From positions 1-64,000 of the forward strand of contig NZ_QFFY01000002.1 in assembly GCF_003131205.1 (NCBI RefSeq): 64,000 nt of DNA, in the 5' to 3' direction. The notes beneath the pieces were generated by a model. The model was not told where the DNA came from and searched no databases. It saw only the letters and a list, made by a program, of their open reading frames with translations. Below are positions 46,201 through 56,100 of this stretch, in pieces; position 1 is the stretch's first letter, and each line of letters opens with the position of its first letter. Source of the DNA: Occallatibacter savannae (GTDB lineage: Bacteria; Acidobacteriota; Terriglobia; Terriglobales; Acidobacteriaceae). A program made the position numbers and the translations under genes.

Positions 46201-48621
46201 CAAAGCATGACTAACCCCCGGCGCGACGAAGATTCGTTGGGTAAACGTAGGCTGCTCTCGCTCATGCACTTCGCCGAAAACCCTGCGGACGATGGCGTGC
46301 GCTGCGCTCTCATAACCCATGGGGCCATGGCGTCGCATGGCCACCTCTTCGGGAAGTAGCAGCCATGGGGCGTCGATGCGCTCATGGCGCAGAAAGCGGC
46401 GGACCGGCGTAAGCGAACTACACGACGGAACGCAGGCCGGTATCAGGGCGACCGGCTGCGCGCAGGATCGGTTATAGAATTTTCTGGCGACCGCCAGAGG
46501 TAGGGATATTCCTCCGGGAAAGACCGCCCTGAGCGCAAAGACGTAGCGGCTCCCGAAACGTAGCGGCGGTATCCGGCGAGGAGCGTCGCTCGTCGCAGAG
46601 GGTGCGATGATCAAACGGCCACAACCGATGGGATCGAGCGTCACCTTATCGTCCCTTGTGCCCGAGGTGGGGGCTCCCATGGGTTCCGCGGCCCACGCGA
46701 AGAGTGCTTCCTCGGCATGAGCCGTTGCCGTCTTTTTGATCACCCGGGCGGTGAGGCCGTGATACCCATCTTCTAGGCATGTTCGCCAGCCCATCTCAGG
46801 ATCACAGCTGGCGGGACCTTCGATAAAAAGACGTGGAGCCACGCGGTCGATCTGGCTGGCGTGGCCATGATTGCCATAGACCACTCGCCTCGCCATGAGA
46901 CACCGCCACTGATAACTCCCTTCCGCCTTGCAGAGGTTCGCCTCTGCCTTTGTGGGAACGCCTACGTCCACCCGGTAACCGGTTAGCAGGTCGTTAGCGC
47001 AGAGAACAATAGGGGAATTGTTCGCAACGTCGTTTTTATGCTTGTCCCGAGTCTGTCGCTGAGCTTGACCTTGATCGCCTCGGTGACGATCCAGGAGAGT
47101 AAAACCGCCGGTGTGGTAGGTCTTGCGGGCCAAAGCCGCTGGCCGTAGCGCCGTTTTCGACACCAGTTCACTGAGTTGCTTCGTGGTGAGACGGCAGGTT
47201 AGATCTTCGCCTTTAGTTCTGAGCAAATCCGCGCAGTGCTTTTTTTCGTCGTCGCTGGCACCTTCGGGAAGTGGCGCCCCGCAATTCTGCAGCTCTCGAA
47301 TCTGACCTCCACTATCAGTTGCCTTATCCTTGTCGTCGATATCTCTCCGAAGGATCGACTCGCGATCGATCGCAGCCTCGGCCGCACGGCGCACGTCCAG
47401 ACTCGATAACTCAAAACGCGGCTTGTTGACCGTTTTGTTCTTTTCCATTACCCAATCGGTATTTACGGCCACACCGCGATAAAGCCAGCGAGAAGAAGCG
47501 CCCTTCGATTCCTCCGTCGTCGCGGGCCAAAAAGATGTAGAGTCTGATTTGTCGTATTGGGTGAGCACATAGATCGGATGTAAGAAGCCCTTCAGGAGCT
47601 CAGGATGGCTCGGGTCGAAGGATAGCTTTTGGTTGCTGTCCGCTGAGGGTGAATTTTGCTTGTCCACCTCCGAACACACAGATAGGTAGAAAAAAACTGG
47701 TGCCTCTTTCAGAGAAGAAGCTGGAAGAGTGACGTCAATGACCAGCCCAAACAACCGGGAAAGCGTCGGTGAAGACTGGAGAGCGTAAAAGATATGCCGG
47801 ATCTTTTCCCCTTCTGGAAAATCGGCTACGGTCTGAACTTGATGGCTGGTCTTTACTTCCGAGCCGCCCCCCGTGGCGGAAGGAGGAGGAGGAGGCGACG
47901 TCGGTTCCTTCTCATCCGGAGCATTCGCCCTCTGGTAGCACTTGATGAGAGTCTCTACTTGAGCGGCCAGACTGTCTCGAAGGGCATAATCCTTCGCATG
48001 GAGGCTGCTCTCACACTCAATATCCTGTGTACTAGGGTTTGAATCCGATGACACACTCGGCAAAGGGAGGTATTTTATCTCCTCCTGTCTTGCCTCTACT
48101 CGCTTACACCGTAGCTTTTCGCTGACTGCTTTCACAGAATTGCAGAGTTCCAAGGCGCGGTTGCACTCGAGAGCGAGGGACAAGTCGGTCTGCGGCACGC
48201 CTTTCACGTGATCCGGCATGGGTGCCGTGCTATCGCCTTGAGAAGTAGCCTCCCTTAGCACCGCGGCGAGCGCTCCCCAACCGTCGGTACCGCAGGAAAA
48301 TATTTGTTCCCACAGTCGTTGTACCCAAGCGGGATTGCAGTCGGAACCCCACAGGGAAGCCATAGCGGAGGCATGGGCGATGAGATTGTTATTCTCGGAT
48401 GGACTCTGAGGTTCAGCGCCGGCTTTCAAGAGGATGTTGTAGCCGTGTGAGCACAGCCACTGAATTACCTCTAGCGGCCAGGCCTGCAGCAGTTTCGAGA
48501 TGCTGGGGCCATTATCTTCAGCGCTCGTGGGCGGCGTCAAAATGACAGTGGCCCGCAACTGGCCGTCGCCGGCGAAGCCAGTTGCTATCACCTTAGCTGC
48601 GGAAACCGCCAAGGCCGTCAT
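43240..48621 (-). CDS. Giant hypothetical protein, 1793 aa (third gene of the giant-protein operon)
   Basis: ATG 48621 follows GAGGAGGTGTTTGT and overlaps the previous stop by 4 bp. No signal peptide or membrane helix is visible. The protein is beta-rich, with recurrent strings such as 'PLRFGSRYVFALRAVFPGGI' (about residue 690), 'EEQWYVDTAIEHPFEAEPFV', 'RLGLVRYQPHAEEPLRVSYP' and 'VVQWTQLLPRRTVEVQRSGR' near the C-terminus, then 'GKYYVIVEERDMRLPATYPN'. Similar phrases occur, as I recall, in large uncharacterised proteins of actinobacteria and myxobacteria. The function is unknown. A degenerate copy of its tail lies at 58850-59112. Confidence 0.85.
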   Translation of the reverse strand: MTALAVSAAKVIATGFAGDGQLRATVILTPPTSAEDNGPSISKLLQAWPLEVIQWLCSHGYNILLKAGAEPQSPSENNNLIAHASAMASLWGSDCNPAWVQRLWEQIFSCGTDGWGALAAVLREATSQGDSTAPMPDHVKGVPQTDLSLALECNRALELCNSVKAVSEKLRCKRVEARQEEIKYLPLPSVSSDSNPSTQDIECESSLHAKDYALRDSLAAQVETLIKCYQRANAPDEKEPTSPPPPPSATGGGSEVKTSHQVQTVADFPEGEKIRHIFYALQSSPTLSRLFGLVIDVTLPASSLKEAPVFFYLSVCSEVDKQNSPSADSNQKLSFDPSHPELLKGFLHPIYVLTQYDKSDSTSFWPATTEESKGASSRWLYRGVAVNTDWVMEKNKTVNKPRFELSSLDVRRAAEAAIDRESILRRDIDDKDKATDSGGQIRELQNCGAPLPEGASDDEKKHCADLLRTKGEDLTCRLTTKQLSELVSKTALRPAALARKTYHTGGFTLLDRHRGDQGQAQRQTRDKHKNDVANNSPIVLCANDLLTGYRVDVGVPTKAEANLCKAEGSYQWRCLMARRVVYGNHGHASQIDRVAPRLFIEGPASCDPEMGWRTCLEDGYHGLTARVIKKTATAHAEEALFAWAAEPMGAPTSGTRDDKVTLDPIGCGRLIIAPSATSDAPRRIPPLRFGSRYVFALRAVFPGGISLPLAVARKFYNRSCAQPVALIPACVPSCSSLTPVRRFLRHERIDAPWLLLPEEVAMRRHGPMGYESAAHAIVRRVFGEVHEREQPTFTQRIFVAPGVSHALAAMHGVFDQFHGAYPPEGLSASHFGPSGVRRDPLRGGFPMIVTDHITGINGYPYPAGRHTAASALGDAAEAGDMLYSFAPHAKPNRGNRDYVSYYPDPAACAFVIGVRFAGTDTYLKGRERVIDALAGGYRFPDTRPLLLTVARTTQDKPRTRTPLLEEIVSVPGDTQYHAHRPSGAGHVPGAVEALVLLAPGDDFEIDVWCIPSKETLANRLALLESLSALCLQAGAASDSACQAGADLKSAFLAGVQSLLPSMHDAVVANLAKVFLNQADEAADWKQAAIGPAGLTIPGPKVRQALGTALFDFLTQYPLDEIAAVRTLRASHATDRPFLQPRLLDEGPGMEVCLKRTPGVTANTYPWTPQGKVDFDWSTTSSLELTAAMASPTSDRLDDVRRGRSLLQRRHGLWPKDIHGNALSPSRVYGFHVDASGEVTLCKTEGVALYRLDDIPVLDRERFEKDQGMSSELSLSARFQSSSEPSGAAWVGTGKYTFQFTDGLARQLLLSVKAYARHRDRMRTADPDAHNGKWLHQGKPLTPEQGSLSSKDSVPVWLPSSVRPAEPATRTPFPLFRLSQEPKEHPCAPRGKKPVKAGNRLSRTVIIRIPISRPWFSSGEDERLGIVLWPPQIFDHAKEDLERNYIWLKTPPQDRSGAGSDRRWLKVEDFRDEDLGPGGKFITRWGGDPTRLPAEHLEDEARPTNTRTTPSLIPPEAFLDLYQPSETGFIPEKISNVLMPIRADEDSHPSPKSRPSQNDAVIQTLAVSLLTYRPKFDISEEQWYVDTAIEHPFEAEPFVRLGLVRYQPHAEEPLRVSYPVVQWTQLLPRRTVEVQRSGRTVTVQIEGLATAPSQSELDKTLRDKPRGLLEDAEESFPVSQMVARIVREEKCLVGVPTRILEYEQAFKESEIQYTQHGPGRYQAVWCKKMDLERFDSRLGKYYVIVEERDMRLPATYPNEPVSPAQARGKTESGGVDASLLVQSGIRFSVKMLLK

Positions 48622-50171
48622 ACAAACACCTCCTCATCCTGCGCTAGTGTCATATCAAAATGTTCCAGATGCCGGCCCCAGTGTTCCGATTGGCACCACG
48701 TATCCGCACGCAATGTCGCAAACTGCGTAGCATCGTTTGGCTCAAAGCCGGGCGGTCTTTGAGGCTGACTCAGTGAGGCATGCTCATCTTTCTTGCCACC
48801 CCACTCGAGACGTTGCTGCGCTTTTACGGAAAAGTCGTAGTCGATAAACCCGATCGAAAAGGAAAAGGTGAAGGTAGCCGTGCCAACAATGGCGCTCTCC
48901 CCGGAATTTGACTCAGCGGTAATGTAGAGCGACGCGGAGAAGGAGAATATCCAGAGCGATGCCGCGCCTCCGGCAAAGAACGTAGCGGCGATCTTTCCCT
49001 GCTTACCGATGCGAATATAAACGCCCACCATCACCCTTCCTTGACCGCTCAGTGGGCCGTAAGAAAAGGCTGCTGCGCCTCCATATTCAAAGGAAGCTTC
49101 AAATGAAGTCACTCCCTGCGCGGAAGCCTCTATGAGGAAGAAACCGGCTCCTCCATACGGAGCTATGGAAATCGTGAAAGGAGCATCCCGCCGCGAAAGG
49201 CCCGCGGTAAAGGTAGCCTGTCGCGCGTCGAACGGTAGGCGAGCTGCGGCGTTCAGCGATACATTGGCGAAGGAAACATTGCCGAAAGAAATGGTCCCCA
49301 GGTTCAGTCCGTAGCCTGCTTCAATGCCCACTCCTTCCGCAAGAGGCACAAGATAAAACCCCGAGCCTTTCTTGGGACTCAAAAACTTTTGCAGCTGCTC
49401 AAGAAACTTGAACATGGGCCCCATGACGACCGAGCGAAAGTGGACGTCGCACCTGACAGGCCCCCCGACCGACTCAAAATGAACACCGTCAAATTTCAAC
49501 GTGATTGCGTCGGCGATAGCGCCCAGAAGCTTTATGTCGAAGGGCCCGAGGTCTCCTACGGAATGGAATTCGGTTTTACCGGTTTCGAAATCGATCTTGG
49601 TTTTGCTGGTAATGGTAAGTTTGCAGCCCGCTTGTGGAATGCAGAAACCCACGCTTGCCTTTTGTACAGCCTCTGTGTCCAACGCGAAGTCGAAAGCATA
49701 TTTGAGCTCGGAAGAGTGCGGGATAAGCTGCTTGATGGCGTGATCGAGTTCGTCACGCAAGCGGGAAAAGTCAACAATGCTCAGCAAGCGTGCGCGTGCG
49801 CTCTCCAGGCTTAGAGTCTGCTGAATCTGCTTCAATATGCGGTGCGGCGTGTCGGTTCCACTAGCCCAATCGCGGAGAAATTCGTCCAGAAATTGATAGT
49901 ATGCGGGATCGTTGGTTGGCAGCGAACTGTCCGTCTGCAAATCAGCCAAAGCTCCTTTGTCATAAAACAACTGATCATTCAACGTCGTAGGCTTGGCGTT
50001 GAAATCAACTTCTGTAACGTACTTGCGGGAGCTATCCAGCGGGACCGAAACCGCTTCCTCGGCCTCCGGAAGTTTATGCGCTAGTCTCGCGCGTGCTTTG
50101 TCCAGGTCTTCGTAGAATTTTGACAATGACTCAAAGATGGAATGAGCTATCGTTACGAAATCGCTCTGCAC
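48618..50171 (-). CDS. Beta-repeat protein, about 517 aa (second gene of the giant-protein operon)
   Basis: The gene overlaps the end of the 2384-aa gene. I chose GTG 50171; TTG 50201 is the alternative, and neither has a strong ribosome site. A helical N-terminal third ('SIFESLSKFYEDLDKARARL') precedes a long repetitive beta region rich in Gly/Phe/Ala: 'GYGLNLGTISFGNVSFANVS', 'APFTISIAPYGGAGFFLIEA', 'ASFEYGGAAAFSYGPLSGQG' and 'TATFTFSFSIGFIDYDFSVK'. This looks like an extended beta-sheet or barrel. No family is recognised. It probably forms a complex with the products on either side. Confidence 0.8.
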   Translation of the reverse strand: MQSDFVTIAHSIFESLSKFYEDLDKARARLAHKLPEAEEAVSVPLDSSRKYVTEVDFNAKPTTLNDQLFYDKGALADLQTDSSLPTNDPAYYQFLDEFLRDWASGTDTPHRILKQIQQTLSLESARARLLSIVDFSRLRDELDHAIKQLIPHSSELKYAFDFALDTEAVQKASVGFCIPQAGCKLTITSKTKIDFETGKTEFHSVGDLGPFDIKLLGAIADAITLKFDGVHFESVGGPVRCDVHFRSVVMGPMFKFLEQLQKFLSPKKGSGFYLVPLAEGVGIEAGYGLNLGTISFGNVSFANVSLNAAARLPFDARQATFTAGLSRRDAPFTISIAPYGGAGFFLIEASAQGVTSFEASFEYGGAAAFSYGPLSGQGRVMVGVYIRIGKQGKIAATFFAGGAASLWIFSFSASLYITAESNSGESAIVGTATFTFSFSIGFIDYDFSVKAQQRLEWGGKKDEHASLSQPQRPPGFEPNDATQFATLRADTWCQSEHWGRHLEHFDMTLAQDEEVFV

Positions 50172-53100
50172 TTTCTTTCTACGGCGAGCGCCTGCGACCA
50201 AGCCAGCTTTAAATACTGCGCGCCTTGCTGACTAAGTTTCAAGAACAGATCGTCAGGCAGCGGAATCACGGTGTCTCGATCTACCTCTCTCCATGCCTGC
50301 CAGGAATTGGTCTGCCTTGCGGTCTGCAACGCCCTCTCGAGCAGTGGAGTGTTGGCGTGCAGTTGCTGTTTCAGCGCTGCAAGCGTCGCGACATCTGTGG
50401 TGGCGTTCACCCAGTTCTTCACCCATGCCTCCGTCAGCTGAAGAGCGGAACTCTGGCATCTGAGCAGAAACGACATACCCGCATGCAGCGTCTTCGCGAG
50501 ATCCTGCAACTTTGAATTCTGGACCTCTTCAAGCGCAGGCAGCAGAGTTGGTAGCATAAGCTTCAAAGCACTAGCTACCGCATCCATCAATTGCTGGACT
50601 TGATCGAAAACCGACGTTAAGAAAATCGGACTGACATCGACGATCTCCTGCGGCCTGGCTCCTTTCCCCATTTGCGACAGCAGACGTGCTAGCATGAGCA
50701 CTTGTTCTTCAGTTTTCAAGGCGGCATTGGCGGCGCCAATCAGGTATGCGCGGCCGCTGCTATCCCTTACCGAGGCGAGAGCCTCCCGGGCAGCAGCAGC
50801 GAAACTACAAAGATCATCCGCTGTCTTGGTCTCATCTCCGATTATCCTGTTTGTCTTGCAGTAGGGCGGTAATTGAATGCTGTAAAGGCTTGGGTGAAGG
50901 TTTCCGGCTGCCTTCCACGTGTCCTCAACGCCTTTGGTGATCGCGGTGAGCTGATTCAGAATGCCTTTGACGCCCGTAACAAAGGCGCTCTCCCCGCACC
51001 GCAACTTTTCGGGCAAAGGCCAGAGCTGCGTCAAAATGATCGAGGCCGCCGCTGCCCATTTTTGTGGATCATTCGGCGCAGCCGCTGCTTGGTCGAGGGC
51101 GCGCGCCACCTCAAACAATGGCAGCGCCGTGCTTGCCCAAGATTCGGCAAGTGATGCGAATGCAGGTTCAGCGAGGAGTGCCTGGGCGAACTGCTGGGCG
51201 GCCAGAACAGCTGCCATACTCGATACGCCATTTAAGGCGTTAATCAGTTCCTGCTTCTTGTTTCGCAACGCTTCGGCTGTGGAGGCTTTCAGCCCGCCCG
51301 CGCCAGGGAAAAATCGGTTCACGAGGACGTCATAGTCGAGTGCCAAGGAAGCCAGATATTCGGTCGCACGATGAATGTCCGGCAGCCCGGCAGACCCAGA
51401 TTGTTTACCGACCTTCTCTACGATCGGTTTAAGCACTACCGTAGCAATCAAGTCTAGATCGAAATACTCTGCTACAAACGTTGGAAATGCGTTTGCGACG
51501 GCTAGAAAGCTACGTTCTGGGATATGGGTCGACGCCTGTTCCAATGCGCTTTCCAGGCGAAGTCCGGTTTCGTACACATCGCCGAGAGAGGTAAGAAACT
51601 CGACGCCGCCAAGAGACTGCGTAGTTCCCAGTGCAGTCGCGAAATCATTCTTAGCACGGCTTAGTTCCGGGAAGATATTGCTGAGGTGAACCGCAAGGAT
51701 CCTATTGTGTTCCTGCGCTTCCGATAGCTGCCGATCCACCTTTTCCCATTGAGTGTTTAATTCAGCCATAGCGCGGGCCAACGGCTGAATAATATTGGTT
51801 CGAAGCGTTTGCTCTGTCGCCCCAGTGGCAGAGGCACCGTAGGCCAACACCTCCTGGAGTTGCGGCAGTCCCTCGGCGGCGGGCCGAAACTGCTTACAGA
51901 ATCCCACAACGTCTTTAAGGCTCAGGATGCCGAGAAGCTTTGTATCCAGAATGCCCGTGCCTGCTCCCGATTTGCTCGTAAAGTAATTCTGGTAGGCCGT
52001 CTTGCGCTCTTGAAATGCGTTGACAATGCTTCCACGCTCACGGCTCTGTCGATCACCCCCAAGAGGACCGCGCATTCTGCTGAGCGCCGCAACGCCACCC
52101 CCGGGCTGAAAAACTCCGCCGCTGCGGTCGCCCGCGGCGCCCATGCCAAATGACACGTCGTTGATTACGTTAAGGTAGATTTCCAGGTGGTTTCTGTCAG
52201 CCTCTTTCTGTCGCGCCGCTTCTTCGGCCTGTTGATCTTTACTGCCGCTAATGCTCGTGCTCGGCTGGGCGGCCGGCTGGTCAAACGATCGATCCGTCGA
52301 GTTTGAGGGAAACCCAAATTGCAGGTAGTGTCCGTCAAATTGCACCAGGGCAGGTTCGGTCTTGTTCGCAGTCATACGCTCTAGCTGATCGAGACGTATG
52401 CAGGCCGACTCGATTGCAGGATAAAACGAGGGTTGATCCGCACCTTCCAATGCGGAATTATGAAAGAGCGTGTTTTTGCCTTCTCCGTTGTTTACGGTCG
52501 CCTCGGTTTGGGTGCCTGCGTCGGAGCCCCCACTTGCTTTCAGGTTCCAGTACACGGTGCGGTGCGAGGCCGAAGCCGGCTTTACCTCGTCACAGTAGCG
52601 CAGTGATTGTTGCTGTAAGTCGAGCGTACGCAGATCTTGCGGCCTGACGTTGTAGTCTGCCTCGGGAGTACCAAGTTTGTTGTAATACTGCGTCAGCTTA
52701 CAAAGTGTCTCTGCGTTTTGCGCCGCGGTATTATCGACAAAGATAAGTGGCAACTTGACGAAGGATGCGTCTACTAAGGCTTCGAATCGTACTTCCGATC
52801 CAGCGATCCGCGCTGTCCGAGGCCAAAAAACCAGTCCAGGTAAATTGGCAAGCAGGCGGCCCGCGCTGTTGGGCCCATCCTCATCCTTAGATTTCCCAGG
52901 GTCATCCTGAGATGGGTCAACCAGATCAGGAGTCACCGTCGTCAACAAGAGAACGGATCGAGGAGGAAATTGCCTGCCTCGATTGGGCTGCCCCAGAGCA
53001 GGAAATGCTTTGAGCGGCTCGCCGATGCGTATAAAGATCCGTTGCTGAAGATAAGCCCGAACGCTCCCGTTCAAGCTGCCGTCTGTGGGATCGCTCGCGG

Positions 53101-56100
53101 GTTTCTCGTCCTTCTGTCCCCTGGCGCGCTGTACCTTGGCACGCAAAAATATCCGTTCCGTTTGCTTCACAAGGGAAGCGCGGTGGCCAATAGGGAAGAG
53201 GAAACCCTTGTAGACAACTTCCGCGAATACATCGCGGCCCAGAACCACCCAATGCTGCCACCGTTCTACCGAGAGCGAATCGTGTAGCGGTCCGTAGACA
53301 AGGTGTTCCGCGGCAGTAGGCGGCACAAAGTCGGTATCGTGGCGTAACGTCCCGCCCAGAGCCGAGAGGCGTAATTCCCTAATCTTCAAAGAGCGCGGCC
53401 GATAGAGAGCACTGTCTGGCGTGAGGTCGATGGGTTGGAGCAATTCCGGAGCTTCAGCCTGGCTCGAGATCGAAATGGGCAAAAGTCCGCCCTTAGCGTC
53501 ACGCTTGCCGGAAACTGGAAGACCGTAAGATGACGAGAGCATGACGATTTCATGGCGATCGTAGGCATCCAGCGAAGAGCGGAAGACAGCGCTGTTTTTG
53601 TAGCAGTTATGGTCTCTTTCTCGCCTGCGCAGGTATCGGATGAGCGACGGCAGGGTCTCTTCAGCAGATCGAGAGTCTGGCTTACCCTTTCCCGCCTCCT
53701 CACAGGAAACCGGCGGCGGGAATGGGATGCCAAGTTGTTTGGCCACCTCCGCAGAGGAAGAGGGCTTGGGACCACCGTCTTCGATACCGAGCGTCCAGGG
53801 AGCGCGCGGTCCCCTGGGGGGCGGCGCCCCTGTTGGAACACTAAGGGACACACCGTTCTTAGGCTTGGCCGCCGCGGCCGCGGCGCGCTCCAGAGTCTGG
53901 CGAACGAAGCTGGGACGTAGATCGGGTGAGTAGATGGCGCGAACCGCGGGATCCACGGACTCCGTGACCAGTTCTACACTCCACAGAGGACGGAGACATA
54001 CGGGGGGAAGGCGATGCGGTCCATCCGCTACGGGCGTCCACGGAACTCTCCATTTAGCTGCTTGCGACGGCGAAAGTATGAGACGTGCCGGGAGTTCAAT
54101 CGCTGTCTCAAGCAACCCGGGACTGCGTAAAGAAGCCTCTACGTCCGTGAGCCGTTGTTCGGCGGTCACCGTCGCACCGAAGTGAAATCCTAGTGACCGA
54201 AGCATCGAAACATCTTCGACAGCTCCGGAGAGGGCGGCCGTTCCCGGTTCAGTATCCGCAGAGGTATCATTGGGATCTTTTTGATCCTCGCGTTTTAGCC
54301 CTTCGCTCTGCTGGCTCTGCGATAGTTTCTGGAAATCCGCGCCCAAGCTGTCTTCTTTGAGGGCCGGGTCTTCCGACAAGCGCGGGCGGCCTTGCTGATC
54401 ATAGGGGGTGACCGCCCGTGCGCGAGCGGAGACGGCCAACTCGTGGGCTTGCCAATCCAGTAGACAGGTGAGGTCAAAACCGAGAGCTTTGCCCGGTTCA
54501 AGATTCAAGCGGAAAGCAAGACGCGAAGGATTTGCGAGCCGCGCACGCATGATCGTCTTAGAGTCTGGTTCGACAGCAAGCGACAGGTCGTACTTCCGGG
54601 TCATCTCAGTTTGCAGGTTTTTCATACTCGTCTTCTGCTCGTCGGACGCCCATCCGCGATTGTCCAAAGAGAAAAACTCAAGGTATTCCGGCGCGCCACT
54701 TGCCTGCTTGTTCGTAGCGTCGTTAGTCCACTTACGGGTCATCTCTTCTCGGTAGTAATCGCGAAACAGATCGTAGCCTGGGAGCAAAGCGGCAATGGCC
54801 TGTTCGTGCAGAATGGCATCGGCAGGTCCCAGCGGTGGATTCGGCGTAGTGTCGCTCGCATCATGCCGCGATGGCAGCAGGCTTCTCGCTAACCTGGCTA
54901 CGATACCTTGATCGCTTTCAGGGTACGAACCCGGATTGTTTAATTGCTTTGCTCGGTCGTTAGCCTGGTTCAGGAGCGTAGCCGTTTGGCTGCCGGGATT
55001 GAAATAGCCATCCGTGACGCGGGAGGTGAATCTGGCCAATTTTGCAGAACGCCCGTTATATTGCTCTTTGACGATCTGCACCAATTCGCGTCGGGCTCTG
55101 GCCCGCACATCCGGATCCATTCCGTATGGACCGATATAAATGAACTGGTCGTCAATGTTTTCCCAGTTACGATCTTCTCCCTTGATAGCTAAAAGGCGAT
55201 CATGCAGCTTTTGAAACAAGCCACTGCCCTCCTGCGCTATCTTTTGGCGGGCTAGTTCGGAGCGTACGGTGATTCGTTTGCTGCGTTCACATTTTGCAAG
55301 TCTGTCCACCAACGCTACTGGATCGGTAGGAAACGACGAAATCTCAGGGACTTGAAATTCAGTAGCAGGCGTTTTGTCTTTGAGAAGCGTCACCTCGGGC
55401 AGGTCACTGGCCGCTGTCTTAAAGATGGCCTCTTCAAAAACGTGCTGAGGAGGAAATTCCACTACCAGCACGGGCCTGGTATCGAGAATGTCTTCACGCT
55501 CATCCATGGAGTTGCGGTTGATGGCGGAAGGAGAGGGTATCTCACGCCGGAGCACACGATAAGAAGATGAAGGAGGAACAAGCTCCACCTTTCCCTTATG
55601 GATCTCTAGCCAGAGGTCGGCGAACAGAAAGGCGACTTCCAGAAGATCGCCGTTTCGCGTAGCGGCGAGACGCGCTCGGCTCAGGTCAAGCCTCATTACC
55701 GGGAGATGTTGAACCGACGCCAGGCTGCCAATCCAAAGATAGCTCTCTAGGTCAGCGAGAATGCGACCCAGAGTCGTGCCGGCCGGATACCAAACGGCGT
55801 GCAGGGCAGCTGCGTTGAAGGTGAATTGGCTGTAATCCGCGCCGGGAAGCAACACCGAGCAGGCAAACAGATTTAGTGGTACGGAGCAACTCTGCAGCGT
55901 GCCGGGCCCGCCAGAAGCAGTCGATCCAGCTACGTGACGGGACTGAAATCTGGTCCGATTGCGGGATGACGTGCGTTCCTGTATAGGGCAGTTCCCAATT
56001 TGCACGGTTCCGATCGGGCTCTGCGCCAGAGTACCGCTGCCAGTTTGCGGTCCCATCTCAAGGGGCGCGGCAAATCCTACAAACTCATCCTCGAACCCGC